The position numbers and the translations under genes were made by a program. The notes beneath the pieces were generated by a model. The model was not told the DNA's origin. It saw only the letters and a list, made by a program, of their open reading frames with translations, and searched no databases. A DNA stretch of 64,000 nt from Malachius bipustulatus (taxonomy: Eukaryota; Arthropoda; Insecta; Coleoptera; Melyridae): contig OU342631.1 of assembly GCA_910589415.1 (NCBI GenBank), positions 19,964,001 through 20,028,000 of the forward strand, read 5' to 3'. Of the stretch, positions 12,376 to 23,857 are shown piece after piece. The number at the start of each line of letters is the position of its first letter. Position 1 is the first letter of the stretch.

Positions 12376-14683
12376 GGTACCTAAACTTATTTGCTATTTA
12401 CATTAAATAGTATTTCGCAACACTTTTTTGATCTTATCACTTTCGCTTTTAGGGGCTCATACACCACCTCTAATAATTAATCAACATATTCATTAATTTA
12501 TGCGAAATTATTAGCACTAAGTAAATCGAGCACATTTTCTCATTATAGCTACCATTAGTTCCCATCATAAATAAAACCATGCCACAAGTCAGAACTAATA
12601 TCATGACAATTATGATCAAACTCGAGACTCCTCATCATCAGAAATCATAACGCAAACACACGAGTGGTCATCATCAGATGAAAGATCACCCGCGGACAAC
12701 AATCTCTCCCAGCAGGAGTCCCGGACCAGCATATTGCACCACGCAATAGCCGGAGGGTTGAAACTATTAATAAATAGCGGCCAACTCGCCCTTATAAACT
12801 GCACTCGTAGGGTCGAAACGAGCCACCCCTAATAACCATACTAGACAAAACACTGTAAATGATTCACTTTTGTTTTTTGAAGTGCCATAAACAATGGGTA
12901 ACACTAAACCACTGTTTAGGATAATGTGCCATAAATAAAGACATTCGAGTTCGTGGGAATATCGTCCAATACTTTGATGATACTGCTGTATTGTTTTGAT
13001 CATTTCATTGCCGGTTCTAATTGTTTCTTGTATAGAGTTTAAGTAGCTGGTGCTTATGTTTGTGTCATTGTTTCAAGTAATGGAATTTTTTACGCGGTAG
13101 AATATGAATATGCTATAGCATTATAGCAAAGACCTGTGTGAATTCTTCTGCAAATAAGGGAGCACTTATTCCAGCTTATTTTTTACCCTCCGCTGTATCG
13201 AAAATGTAAATTTTTCCTCCCGCCACTTACAGAATAATAAGAATAATATACCCGCACTTGAGACATATAATCATCAATTTATTAAATTTTCAAAGTCCCT
13301 ATTGATTTCAACACCCGTGATAAATCGTTATACGTTCATTATACTCTAAACTTATCTTAAACAGATCTTTAAAATTGAATTCAAACCCCAAGTGTTAAAT
13401 ATAAATCATACCATTCTTAATGATCATTGTAGTGCAAAAATAATGACCAGCATACACTTATATTACTTACACACGTTTATTAACGATTCATTATTTCATT
13501 TTGATTTATATCTTGGTAGGTAAGTAGCACCATATATAGAAAGTAACACACAAGATGGATTTCCTCTTCGTTCCAAAGGACGAAAAAATTCCTTCTTGAT
13601 TGGGAGAATAGATGAACCTAGGGAGGTTGTTCGAGGGAGCGGTTAATACTGAGATAAGAAAAGGTAGCAAGAAAGGAGAATGGGAAGAGTTTGATAAAGA
13701 ATAAAGGGTCATTAATGAACAGATAACTTCGACGTAGGGCTAATTGTGGATAAACTGACTGGCTTATCTAATAAAGTGGACTGATAAGTCTAGCTGACCT
13801 TTATTACCGGAAATTGATGGGGGCGAAAATACTATTAAGCACCAAAAGCGACTCAGTGTTTAAAAGAATTCGTTTGTTATTATAAAATATAAAAAAATTC
13901 AATCAAATTGAAATCATTAAAAAAACAAATTTTCCAACTATACACGGTGGGTCCCCATCATTTATGTCCACCGCCGAAACTACATTGAGGACTTACTTAG
14001 GCTACTTAAGGATTTATGGTAGGTAACTATCCTCTTCAGATCGTTGTCACTTTACCATCAAATTACTAAATTTTACCGCTACTCTGGTCAAACAAAAAAA
14101 AAATTAAATAAACTGGTTATGCTATTTTATGATCCTTTATTAGTTGCCTATACAGATTCTCAAATTTTAATATTTTTTATCTTTAAAATCAACCTCTATT
14201 TCTGGGGTGAACATGAGTGATGGACCATTCTGCACTTCTAACGTCAAACACCGAATTATGTCCTCTCGAAAATAAAGTACTTTCACCTACGCTATATCGC
14301 GTACTTGTTTTATTTATTGATTTTTAGCTTTATGCAAAAAGGAATATGTGTTCAATGTGCCTGTAAAAATAATTATGGTAGGTACATCAAATACTTTACT
14401 TAGTTGGTTAGAGAATATTTCCCACTATAAACCAAAACTTTTCAAGGGTTGTTTTCTATGAGCATTGTGTGGAAGGTATAGTTCGTCGAGTCATCATCGA
14501 AGTGTAAATTCTCAAAAAAAAAAAAAAACGAAAATCATTCCAAGCACACACGCGACTCCACCAAAACCTGATGACTTTTTCTGAACTACTTATAGGTAAG
14601 GAAAATTTTTTGTTTCCTTGTAGACTTGTAGACTTTCGCACTAGTGATTGCAAGAATATTTTTGAGTTAATCAAATTTGCGTA
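12376..14683. other. Non-coding stretch
   Basis: No recognised gene. A plus-strand frame without ATG near 12590-12830 is open for about 75 codons and Ser-rich (TRDSSSSEI, WSSSDERS). It could be an isolated exon but has no partner or homology that I can see. The rest is AT-rich. Confidence 0.35.
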
Positions 14684-14747
14684 TACAGTGCGCGAGAAAA
14701 GTAAGGAATAAATTCGATACAACGAAAAGCGCTGTTTTTTTGAATAA

Positions 14748-15335
14748 ATACAGGGTGTCCCACGACCTGACTGCTATAGCTTAAGGGTAGGTGTAGTTTT
14801 TCAAGGCGATTCAGGATCTGGTTTTGAAATTTTCCTGAGGCCCTTCGTTTCGATTATACAGTGTGATTTGTGCAATTTGCCCAAATCTTTGATGAGCGAT
14901 ATCTTTTGAACGAATTGATCGAATTTAACGAAATTTTGTAGATATGCTCTACTAATGACACTTATAATACCTCGCATTTTTCGCCGATTTGAAAACTGCA
15001 GGGCCGTACTTATTTTATTGATATATTTCGGTTTTGTCGAAAAGTTCACCCTGTATGCATTTTATTCAAAGTTTGGTGCCATTTTCTAAAACTACGTGAA
15101 AAATGCTACAATTGTGGTAAAAAAAATACTTGGCATCATTAAGCTGAATCGAGAAGAAAATTCAGTTTTTTAGTTTTTTATTCGGAATTTCAATTTATGT
15201 GTTGTTAATAATTTAAGAAAAATCGAATGTGGTTTTTTAAAACTTGCGTATTTTGTAGTTATTTTAAATAAATTTACTTTATCTACAGATTTAGCCAAGA
15301 TTGGGGACCCTTCTACAGATTGTTTCGAGCTGAGA
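14748..15335 (+). repeat. Left long inverted arm of the composite element
   Basis: Matches 19318-19896 in reverse complement over about 580 bp, for example TGATGAGCGATATCTTTTGA, TAGATATGCTCTACTAATGA and GGGGACCCTTCTACAGATTG. Small differences between arms show they are old enough to have diverged. Confidence 0.8.
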
Positions 15336-15854
15336 ATAAGTTTTAACAGCAAAACAAATAACACAAGTTAACACATTACCACTGTAACATAAAGACCCCG
15401 GGTCTCATTGTCTGTCGCGAAAAGCCACCTTGTGATCGTCTAGTTTCCCTAATTTCTCCTAATAGGACCGCTGTGTTTTCCTACGTTGTGTTTACCTAGT
15501 TTTTACCGTAGTCACCCCTGCTCTTTGATTGAGGTATGCCAGGATTACTATGACCGAAACGGATGCGCAAAGAACCTACTGGGATTTTTCTTTTGTCGGA
15601 AAAGCGGGGAATTTAACTGGGACTCGTTGTTAACTGTTGGCTTTCTATCAGAGGTTTTAAAAGCGAGTGATGAGCGAGAGAATTCGTTTGCAAGGGTGTA
15701 AAGTGATGAAGGGCGAGATGGGCTGTGATTTTGCATAGAGAGTACAAAAAAATGGAAAGCGAAGAGGGATCCCTTTCATCCATCTTTCAAACTATAATCC
15801 ATTTCGGATTCCACTCTTTTGCACACCTGTGCTTTCTTTTTATTTTTGTTTCGT

Positions 15855-16090
15855 TTACAGACTACCCGGTATATGCGGGAATGTCTTATTATTTCGTTTC
15901 GCTTTTGTTTCGGTTACAGACTATCCGGTATATGCGGAAATGTCTGTGGGTTTAACTATTCAACGATTTTCCCTGCCTAATTTCCTTTTTCTAGTTTCTT
16001 TGAATTTCATTTCAAGCAACTGCTTGAATTAATTAAAGAATACAACCACTTTGGTTTTCAGACGATCCGGGATATTGCGGAAATGTCTGA
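15855..16090. repeat. Repeated TTACAGACTAYCCGGTATATG motif
   Basis: Two copies of about 59 bp lie in tandem (15855 and 15914; core CCGGTATATGCGGRAATGTC), and a third diverged core (CGATCCGGGATATTGCGGAA) starts near 16060. The phase changes and stops argue against a coding repeat. Confidence 0.6.
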
Positions 16091-17959
16091 ATGATTTGCT
16101 ATTCAATTTCTCGTACGAAATTATCGTGTATTTTCAACCGGGAGAATCACCCTGTATGTCTAGCTGAGTCGCCTGTGGATTTGACTCGGGTTAAATATCG
16201 CGCCAAGACGGTTGGCGGCAGTTCGGCTACCGAGCTACAGCGGTTCGTGTTCTGTTACGGGAATTCGGACAGTTTGAGATGAGAGGCTCAGTCGAGTACG
16301 GGGTTGCCACTTCTCCTGAATGCTGACTTGCATCTTTTATAAAATCGTTCATTCCGATTCTCTTTTATTTAATGATTTTATTTTCACAGTTGATTTACCT
16401 AGGAGTGTGAATTATTTCACCTACGTTTATTTTATTCTTAACCTGGGTGATACTGTATTTAGTTATCACTTTGTATACCTTGTTGTTATTTGTCTGGTTC
16501 TACCTTTTATTGCACCCGTCGATGCTGCCTCGTCAGGCGAACTTTATGTCATATGTTACCTTGCCCTTAGGCATTTGTCACTGTTATACCTGGTGATTTA
16601 CCTTACTCGTCATTCGAGTACTTATCGGATTGAAACCTTAATCAACTGTATTATTGTAGATTTTTCTACACACCTTAATTTATTTCCCAGAGCATGTTGG
16701 CTCCGTTCGAAAATCTTTGTTCCTCAACGTGATTATCAGCTAACCATACTACAGACCACGACTCTTTAACCATTAATCTAGTTAATGATTGAAAATGCTG
16801 GACTTTTATCCCTCATTCGTGTTTAGGCATGTTTACGGACAAATTTACTTATTTGATTGTACGGCACCAGCCACCGGTCCGCCAGTAACACGAGTACGTC
16901 GACCTATCAACCCAAAGAGCGTAGATAGTATGATGAGAACATAATAATAACGTTTGTCACATAAGATTTAGGTGTGTATAAAATCTGGTTAGAAGAGATT
17001 CGGAAAAACGACCTTATAAAGACACTTTGGTTTCTGGATCTTCTTGTTTGGCTTTCCCATACTCGAGATTAATTTTTATTTGCTTTGGATGTTTTTATTT
17101 GTGAATTGCGATTCATGATCCTAACTTTATTTTGGTTATTGGATTTCCTGATATGTGAGGGCGGTTATTACACCTGGCAACCTTGCTTTGATTTGCGTTA
17201 CTCTGTCCTGCTCTGAGGGTACTTTTGCCCTGTTGTACGATTTCCACTTTAAAGAGGTATACTCTTGTATTGGTACAACGGAGGTCTTCACCTGGACATC
17301 GAGGTGGATCCCTCCCCCAACGTTTGGAAATAGAGTACGTATTTTAACTCCTAATTGGGTGTTGTAATGGAATTAGTATTTCCTGATAATATTTGCGAAT
17401 TAACAGATGCTACATCTGACAACGCTGCCTCGTTCTATCCAGACCTGTACTAACCGGGGGTGCTCTGCTATGTGATCTTTATTTATGGTGTCATATAATG
17501 GCGAGAAACTCCTTTCACTTTCTAAATCGTTTTTAAAGGGACTGCTTCCTGCCTAACCATCTGCGCTGTTTAAAAACTCGGACTCTTCGAAGAATAGGAT
17601 GATTGAATCATGGGCCGTTTTGTCTATAAATTATTAATTCCTAACCTGGGTCTGTTTTCTCTCCTAGCTCTATCTCGATTTCCTATACGTGAATATGTAT
17701 TTATTTGATTTGTCGAAATATTTCTTCCCTGCCGGGTTCGTTTTGTTTATAGACGTGATTGCGTAGGTACCTACGGGGGTGCCGCCTGATACCTAGTTAA
17801 TTATTGTGTCTGATTTAAAATGGGACCTGCACTCGTGAATTTGGCGAATCTGTTTGATTATTTATTTATTTGGATTTTATTTTGTTCTAAAAGAACTTCC
17901 CTAACTACTTTTCCAATATGAAGTCTTCTTGCGATGGAATCCGGACTAACCAGATTTTA

Positions 17960-18312
17960 ATCGGAGTTTTTAATTAGATAAAGGAGGGAAATCAGATCGG
18001 AGTCCACTCATTCGTCATCTCCAAACTAATTATGGAATTTTAGAATTGTGTGCTGAAGTTCTATTGGACGAGATTCAATCTCGCAGGGTTACAATTGGAA
18101 TTTTAATTAGGTAGATGAGGGAAATTAGATCGGAGTCCACTCGTTCGTCATCTCCAAACTAATTATGGAATTTTAGAATTGCGTGCTGAAGTTCTATTGG
18201 ATGAGAATCAATCTCGCAGGGTTACAATTGGAATTTTAATTAGGTAGATGAGGGAAATTAGATCGGAGTCCACTCGTTCGTCATCTCCAAACTAATTATG
18301 GAATTTTAGAAT
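17960..18312. repeat. 133-bp tandem repeat, about 2.6 copies
   Basis: GATCGGAGTCCACTC starts at 17995, 18128 and 18261, giving a constant period of 133 bp. Copies 2 and 3 are almost identical and copy 1 differs at a few sites. Each unit includes CATCTCCAAACTAATTATGG and CTCGCAGGGTTACAATTGG. Confidence 0.85.
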
Positions 18313-19317
18313 AGGATTGGGCGATCTAGAGTCCACTTATGTCATCTCCAGACACGTCCAAAGGGTTAGGAAGTCGAATTTTATCTGAGAGCGAGTTGCT
18401 GGAAGACGTCTGCTTTTATAGAAGCAGTCGCCCGCTTTCTAAACACCGCGCAATAATGAACCTTATCGACACTGCTCTCATTCTGTGATTTAGTCCTTAA
18501 TCGTATCTCAATTGTCTTGAGATTTGACCAGTTGACCTCGCGGCTACCTCACTAATTTGTCCGAAACCTGCACTATCTAAATTTTCCTTCAAATCGGTCA
18601 ACGCGTTTAGGTACTTTTCATTGTGTCGACTTACTAATTATTCTCCTGCTTATACTTCATAGCGTCTTTTCACCTACTTGTTGTCTATGTAGCGTAATGA
18701 ACTTTCGGCGGCTGTCATATCTTAATTCTCCCTATCAATACGTGTAAATTTCATTATCGTGGGCAGGATACCTAATGAGTTTCTATTGTGTATACGAGGT
18801 GTTATTGTTTACTTTACAAAACTTTCCACCCGGTCGGTGGTCGGTATCTCGTTCACGCAGCTAGGGAATGTCCTTCCAATACCCTGCGGCAATATTCGGT
18901 GCTGGTGCGTTGCTACCCTAGCTCGGTCGTTTTAGAGGCTGGCTTTTTACCAGAGCGAGAACATTTCTGTTTATGAATATTTAATGTGCAGGCAGGAATC
19001 GCTTCTATTGATGCAACGGCGCGTAGCTGTATTTAATTTCCTAACATAATTTTTGCACTGTTTGCCTTTTTCGATTTTGGGCTGATTTAATGAGGCGAAG
19101 GAAATAATTTCCTTATAATCCTACCTAGGTGCGATCCATTTCACCACATAGACAAATAAGTATTCCCATAAACGAAACAGAAAGAAAAATATCAACACAA
19201 ATGTTGGGAAGAAAAACTAACAATTCAGTGCAGGTAATGGTCAAGGAGACCACCATCAAACTCAACACATTTCCTTGACCTTGAAATTAATCTAAAAACC
19301 ATTTAAAATTTTTTTTA

Positions 19318-19896
19318 GCTCGAAACAATCTGTAGAAGGGTCCCCAATCTTGGCTAAATCTGTAGATAAAGTAAATTCATTTGAAATAACTACAAAATAC
19401 GCAAGTTTTAAAAAACCACATTTGATTTTTCTTCAATTATGAACAACACATGAATTGAAATTCCGAATAAAAAACTAGAAAACTGAATTTTCTTCTCGAT
19501 TCAGTTTAATGATGCCAAGTATTTTTCTACCATAATTGTTGCATTTTTCACGTAGTTTTAGAAAATGGCACCAAACTTTGAATAAAATGCATACAGGGTG
19601 AACTTTTCGACAAAGCCGAAAGATATCAAAAAAATTAGTACGGCCCTGTAGTTTTCGAATCGGCGAAAAATGCGAGGTATTAAGTGTCATTAGTAGAGCA
19701 TATCTACCAAATTTCGTTAAATTCGATCAATTCGTTCAAAAGATATCGCTCATCAAAGATTTGGGCAAATTGCACAAATCACACTGTATAATCGAAACGA
19801 AGGGCCTCAGGAAAATTTCAAAACCAGATCCTGGATCGCCTTGAAAAACTACACCTACCCTTAAGCTATGGCAGTCAGGTCGTGGGACATCCTGTA
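19318..19896 (-). repeat. Right long inverted arm of the composite element
   Basis: Reverse-complement partner of 14748-15335. It begins at the inverse of GTTTCGAGCT and ends GGGACATCCTGTA. Confidence 0.8.
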
Positions 19897-20503
19897 TAAA
19901 CAAACAGGTTGATTTTGTTTTTGAGTTGTTCAACTTTTGACATAATATTGAGGTATACAGGGCGATGCGCGAAAAAGTGGTGACGTCATCGGCATTATTT
20001 TTAAATAGCAACCCTTATATTCCATTTTTTTATACTTCATTTAATTGCCAGTATGGTAATGTAATCAATTTGTAACCTTAAATAAGGAAATTTCTGAGAA
20101 AACAGCTTGTGAGTCGAAATTGTGCACTTTTTACTGAAAAAAATCAAATAAAAATTACTGTTTCCATGGTAATTTTATAAGATCTGTCTATTAAATTAAG
20201 TCTATTAAATTAAATCTGTTAAATTAAATTAAATTAAATTAAATCTATTAAATCTGTCTATTAAATTGAATCTCTCCAAATTAAGTTATTTCCACAGAAA
20301 TTTCGTCATTTAAGGTTACAAAATGATTACATTACCGTATTGACAATTGGATGAAGTAGGTATCAAAAAATGGAATAAAAAATAAGGGTTGTCATTTAAA
20401 AAAATACCGATGACGTCACCACTTTTTCGCGCATCACCCTGTATACCCCAATATTATGTCAAAAGTTCAAGAACTCAAAAACAAATTGGACCTGTTTTTT
20501 ATT
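19897..20503. mobile_element. Fold-back element inserted in the right arm
   Basis: The left arm AACAGGTTGATTTTGTTTTTG is followed by CAACTTTTGACATAATATTG and GGGCGATGCGCGAAAAAGTG. The right arm is the inverse: CACTTTTTCGCGCATCACCC, CAATATTATGTCAAAAGTTC and CAAATTGGACCTGTTTT. The centre (20170-20280) is a TTAAATTAAATC simple repeat. The outer arm sequence resumes at about 20504, so this is a later insertion. Confidence 0.7.
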
Positions 20504-20728
20504 TATTCACAAAAACAGCGCTTTCCGTTTTATCGAATTTATTCCTTACTTTTCTCGCGCACTGTATTATATAGTTTTGAAATTATTCATAATTATTAAA
20601 TATTATTATATAACTCGTTATTAATATCTAATATGTTAATTATTATAACCAATTATATAGCCTATAACCAATTATCAGTTTTATTAATAATTTTAATTTT
20701 GTATCAATATTTTTATCTTAAAACCAAC

Positions 20729-21208
20729 ATACCAGGGTGTCAAATAAGATGATTTTTTTTTCACTTTTTTGCCAATATCTCGGGAACCATATGAGATACA
20801 ATAAAGGTTCAGCTCTTGAACATACTTTGTGCTTATTATTTTCCTTGTTTTTGCTGTAAAATAAAGATTTAAAAAAATTGAGTGGTCTAGATTTCGGATA
20901 CTTCCGAGGCCGAGGGTTCAAACGCCCTAAAAGTTACTCTTGTAGTCAAAAGCTCTGAAGTTCATCGTTTCCAATAAAAACCGCTTCAAAACATATAAGG
21001 TAGGCATCAGAAAATAAAGAGCAAAAAAATTCGCTCGCTCCATAGCCTAAAATCTCTGTAGTGGCGCATGAAAAAAAATTGCGATTTAAAAGGTAGCAAT
21101 TAAATATTAATCATTTGCCATGTACAAAAACCGAGTTTTTTGTCTCAAACGGTTCACTAGATATCTTAAAAACAAAACTGAAAAATAATCTTTTTTGACA
21201 CCCTGTAT
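20729..21208. mobile_element. MITE, about 0.48 kb
   Basis: ATACCAGGGTGTCAAATAAG at the left mirrors TTTTTTGACACCCTGTAT at the right. The inner parts pair only weakly (CAATATCTCGGGAACC against GGTTCACTAGATATC). There is no coding sequence. Confidence 0.55.
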
Positions 21209-22459
21209 CTGTACAAAAAACAGTAAAGCAAATAAATTTTATCGGAAAAGTCTTGCAATTTGCAATGGGTACTATAAAGGTTCATTAAGTTAACATGCAG
21301 ATTTCTGAGGAAGTTTCTAGAAAAGTTATTGATTTCAAATGGAAAATATAGCAATTTAGTGATTCTTGGCATGAAAAGGATTGCAAAAATGTTAATAAAA
21401 ATAATTTGACTTTGATATTAGCTTTAAAAACGGTCACAGATATCTGCTCGTTATCTTAATGAGCCTTTATAATACTGGCTGTTATTCTTTTTACTGTATT
21501 TCCGAGTACCTACCCTGTTTAATCCTCAAATTTTTTCACTATACTTCTAAAAATATCACTCCGACAATGTTTTCTGAATTAATATTCAGTAGGTACCTAT
21601 TGTTTTTGCTGATGTTACCATTCAATAATCATTTCTTTAATGTGATTTTTTATTAAGTAACATTACTACTGGCCTATACTCTATTGCATTAATAGAGGTC
21701 ACATTTCTTGTAAAGTAAATGCAGAAGAGCAGCTATTCTGTGTTGTTTGTAAAGCAGGAGAAATGAGAATCCAAGCCAGTGTTGCTTGCAGGTTTGTTTT
21801 TGCATGTGTTTTAATCCCACTACCGACAAGGGAAAACATACCTTACCTACATGAAGTATGTAATTTCAATTCAATTTTGTTGAAATGGACCAGTTCACAT
21901 TTGCATTAACGCTCTTCCTTGTGATTCACATATAAAATACGAACAACTTGGTGGTCTTTAAGGTAGGCAACCAGAAATTGACTAAACCTTTTGAATTCTT
22001 ATGAATTCAAAGAGAAACGTTTTCCTTGAAAATCATTTTTACTTTGCACCAGATTAAAATTATGGAATTATTATTTGCTTCAAATCAATACATTAAATTT
22101 AAAACCATCTTAATTGTGACCTCGGGTTTACATTGAATAATTATAATTTTTATTTTTACCCATGCAGTTAATAAGAGACGATTTTTGGAAATATTTTAAT
22201 ATCAAAATCAGCACACGGAAAGAAGCAAATAATAAATTTATAAACAAAAACTTAAATATTTTTCAAAGCATGTTTCAGGTTTTCAAATCAAAGCAATCGA
22301 AATGAGTAATAATTCTGCTTGGAGTTATATGTTTTATATCATTTCAAGAAAAATTACTTATGTAAACTTAGTTTGAGAACCTGAAACAGAAATTTACAGA
22401 ACAAATAACAAAATAAACAAAAAATTAAATTCAAAAATAGGAAGTATAAGAACCAGCTT
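21209..22459. other. Non-coding stretch, includes RpL13 3' flank
   Basis: AT-rich, no recognised gene. On the minus strand it is the 3' flank of RpL13; candidate AATAAA signals exist (for example near 22150), but none can be singled out. Confidence 0.4.
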
Positions 22460-23038
22460 TTAAAGAATATCAACAGCAGCTTTTCTCTTCCTCTTTTCCC
22501 TAGCTCGATCGACACGACGATCAGCCTTACGCAAAGTCTCATAAGCTTTAAACTTCTTCTCCTCGTCGGTAATTTTTCGAGCCTTCATTTTCGAATCGAC
22601 GGAATACTTGAAAATCTTATTCGGATCCGTCGATAGAACAGATATCGGATGTTTCTTATTGACTTCAAGAATCAGCTTCGAGCGGTATTCCTTCAAACGA
22701 TTCTCATTCAGGTGCATAGATTCTAAGCATCGATTCTTCCTGCGATAATCCACAACTATCCCGATGGTACGAGCTTGTTTCTTGTTTATCCCGGCAGCTT
22801 TGAGTTCTTGCAAAGTGAAGCCTCTTCCAAGACGGACGTGCGAGTTGTAGCGGATAGACGGGCAGTGGATGATTGGACGCAGAGGAAAAGCCGGTTGCGG
22901 GGCCAGTTTTCTGGCCTTTTGGACTCTCTTTAAATGACGTATACGTTTCTGGAGTGGTTGATCGAAGTGGGTTTTGACACGAATTTGCCAGTTCTTGTGG
23001 AAGTGGCCGTTGGGGATTACATTATTGTGACGAACCAT
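22460..23038 (-). CDS. RpL13: 60S ribosomal protein eL13 (RpL13), divergent
   Basis: A structural protein of the large cytosolic ribosomal subunit. The 192-residue frame shows the family's N-terminal half clearly: PNGHFHKNW, IRYNSHVRLGRGFTLQELK, AGINKK, ARTIGIVVDYRRKN and RLKEYRSKLIL. The ending KITDEEKKFKAYETLRKA matches the family C-terminal helix. Between them the usual segment with the LATQLxGPVxP motif is replaced by a shorter unrelated stretch (about residues 140-158), so the protein is about 20-26 residues shorter than the roughly 211-218 of human or fly. The coding part is one exon, but an acceptor (TTTTTTTTCAG then TTCAAG) sits six bases before the ATG, so this is not a simple processed copy. 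It may be the main gene in a divergent lineage or a paralogue. The family assignment is secure; its role in the ribosome is inferred. Confidence 0.85.
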   Translation of the reverse strand: MVRHNNVIPNGHFHKNWQIRVKTHFDQPLQKRIRHLKRVQKARKLAPQPAFPLRPIIHCPSIRYNSHVRLGRGFTLQELKAAGINKKQARTIGIVVDYRRKNRCLESMHLNENRLKEYRSKLILEVNKKHPISVLSTDPNKIFKYSVDSKMKARKITDEEKKFKAYETLRKADRRVDRAREKRKRKAAVDIL

Positions 23039-23126
23039 CTTGAACTGAAAAAAATTAAAAACAATTATTACAATTATTATAATTTAGAGATATTCGATTG
23101 ATAATGTACTAAAGGAATTTATTTAC

Positions 23127-23137
23127 GGCCACCAAAG
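23127..23137 (-). promoter_or_regulatory. Candidate RpL13 5' UTR exon with TOP-like start
   Basis: On the minus strand CTTTGGTGGCC is followed by GTAAAT, a possible donor, and the acceptor lies at 23045-23047, giving an 82-base intron at 23045-23126. A short pyrimidine-led untranslated first exon is typical of ribosomal protein genes. The start site itself is inferred. Confidence 0.4.
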
Positions 23138-23857
23138 TTATTTTATCAGCTCCTTGCGCACAAATTGGTTTTTCAATATTCTCTGCGGGCTACCCCAGAC
23201 ATGCAGTTCTCAACTAATTAGCTTTCCTTCATTTTCCAGTGAAGTTGTGGAGGAACAACAGGCAAGGACATGTGAAAAACAGGAACATTTCTTTATTCAA
23301 TATTATGATGATTTATACTGTTTTTTTTTCAAATATCTTTACCGGGTTAAGTGTTAGGTCTCTTTTTTATCTTTCATAAACTGCAAAGGAGACAATTAAC
23401 CGGGCAAGCAACTTTTGCACTTTTATTGTGAACCTCATTTCCTTTCACTGAATTTTGTTAATTATAAACAGTTAAGGTGCAATCGCAAAAGATTCAGCCT
23501 CTGATGAGCTCAAAGTAGGAAATTTTCAATTGAAAAAATTAAGAATTAATTCTCTTTTCGAGCAAACCTCTTCATCGAGAGACCTATCAACAGGGAAGGC
23601 TAAGAAAGGCCTATTAAGAAGAAGGCTGCTTGCTTGCATCCCTAGCCTGAGAAGAAAAGATGAAGAATAATAATTAATGCTTAGAGGACTTTTATTGTTT
23701 TTCAGTTCTATGCTTGCTATCAGTGAGTGATAGGGTCGTATGGACCGGTAAATAAAATTGGTTCGTTTTAAAATATCTTGACATTTGGGAGGACTTTACC
23801 CCTATACCTACAGTAAGTACCTACCTACACCTCATGCATTTGCTGATTATTGGTTTA

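Larger units (their letters stand above)
15336..19317. other. 4-kb cargo inside the composite element, no recognised gene
   Basis: This insert is visibly less AT-rich than the flanks and pyrimidine-rich on the plus strand. Its longest open frame (16320-16769, 149 codons) is a run of hydrophobic residues without a known domain, so it is probably chance. The insert contains a 59-bp repeat (15855-16090) and a 133-bp tandem array (17960-18312). No LTRs, RT, integrase or transposase motifs were seen. It may be captured host DNA, an untranslated part of a large retroelement, or a non-coding RNA unit. Confidence 0.5.
14684..20566. mobile_element. Nested inverted-repeat composite element, about 5.9 kb
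   Basis: The outermost ends are TACAGTGCGCGAGAAAAGTA at 14684 and its inverse ACTTTTCTCGCGCACTGTA ending at 20566. They have the look of a Tc1-like TIR, and about 65 bp match on each side. Inside is a second pair beginning TACAGGGTGTCCCACGACC (14748) and ending GGTCGTGGGACATCCTGTA (about 19896), with arms of about 580 bp. The right outer arm is split by a separate fold-back (19897-20503). The centre is a 4-kb insert without recognisable coding. The layering implies successive insertions. Confidence 0.7.

Noticed and set aside
16320..16769. 149-codon open frame inside the 4-kb cargo
   Set aside because: Hydrophobic composition follows the T-rich strand bias; no known domain, no splice partners and no repeat of coding character.
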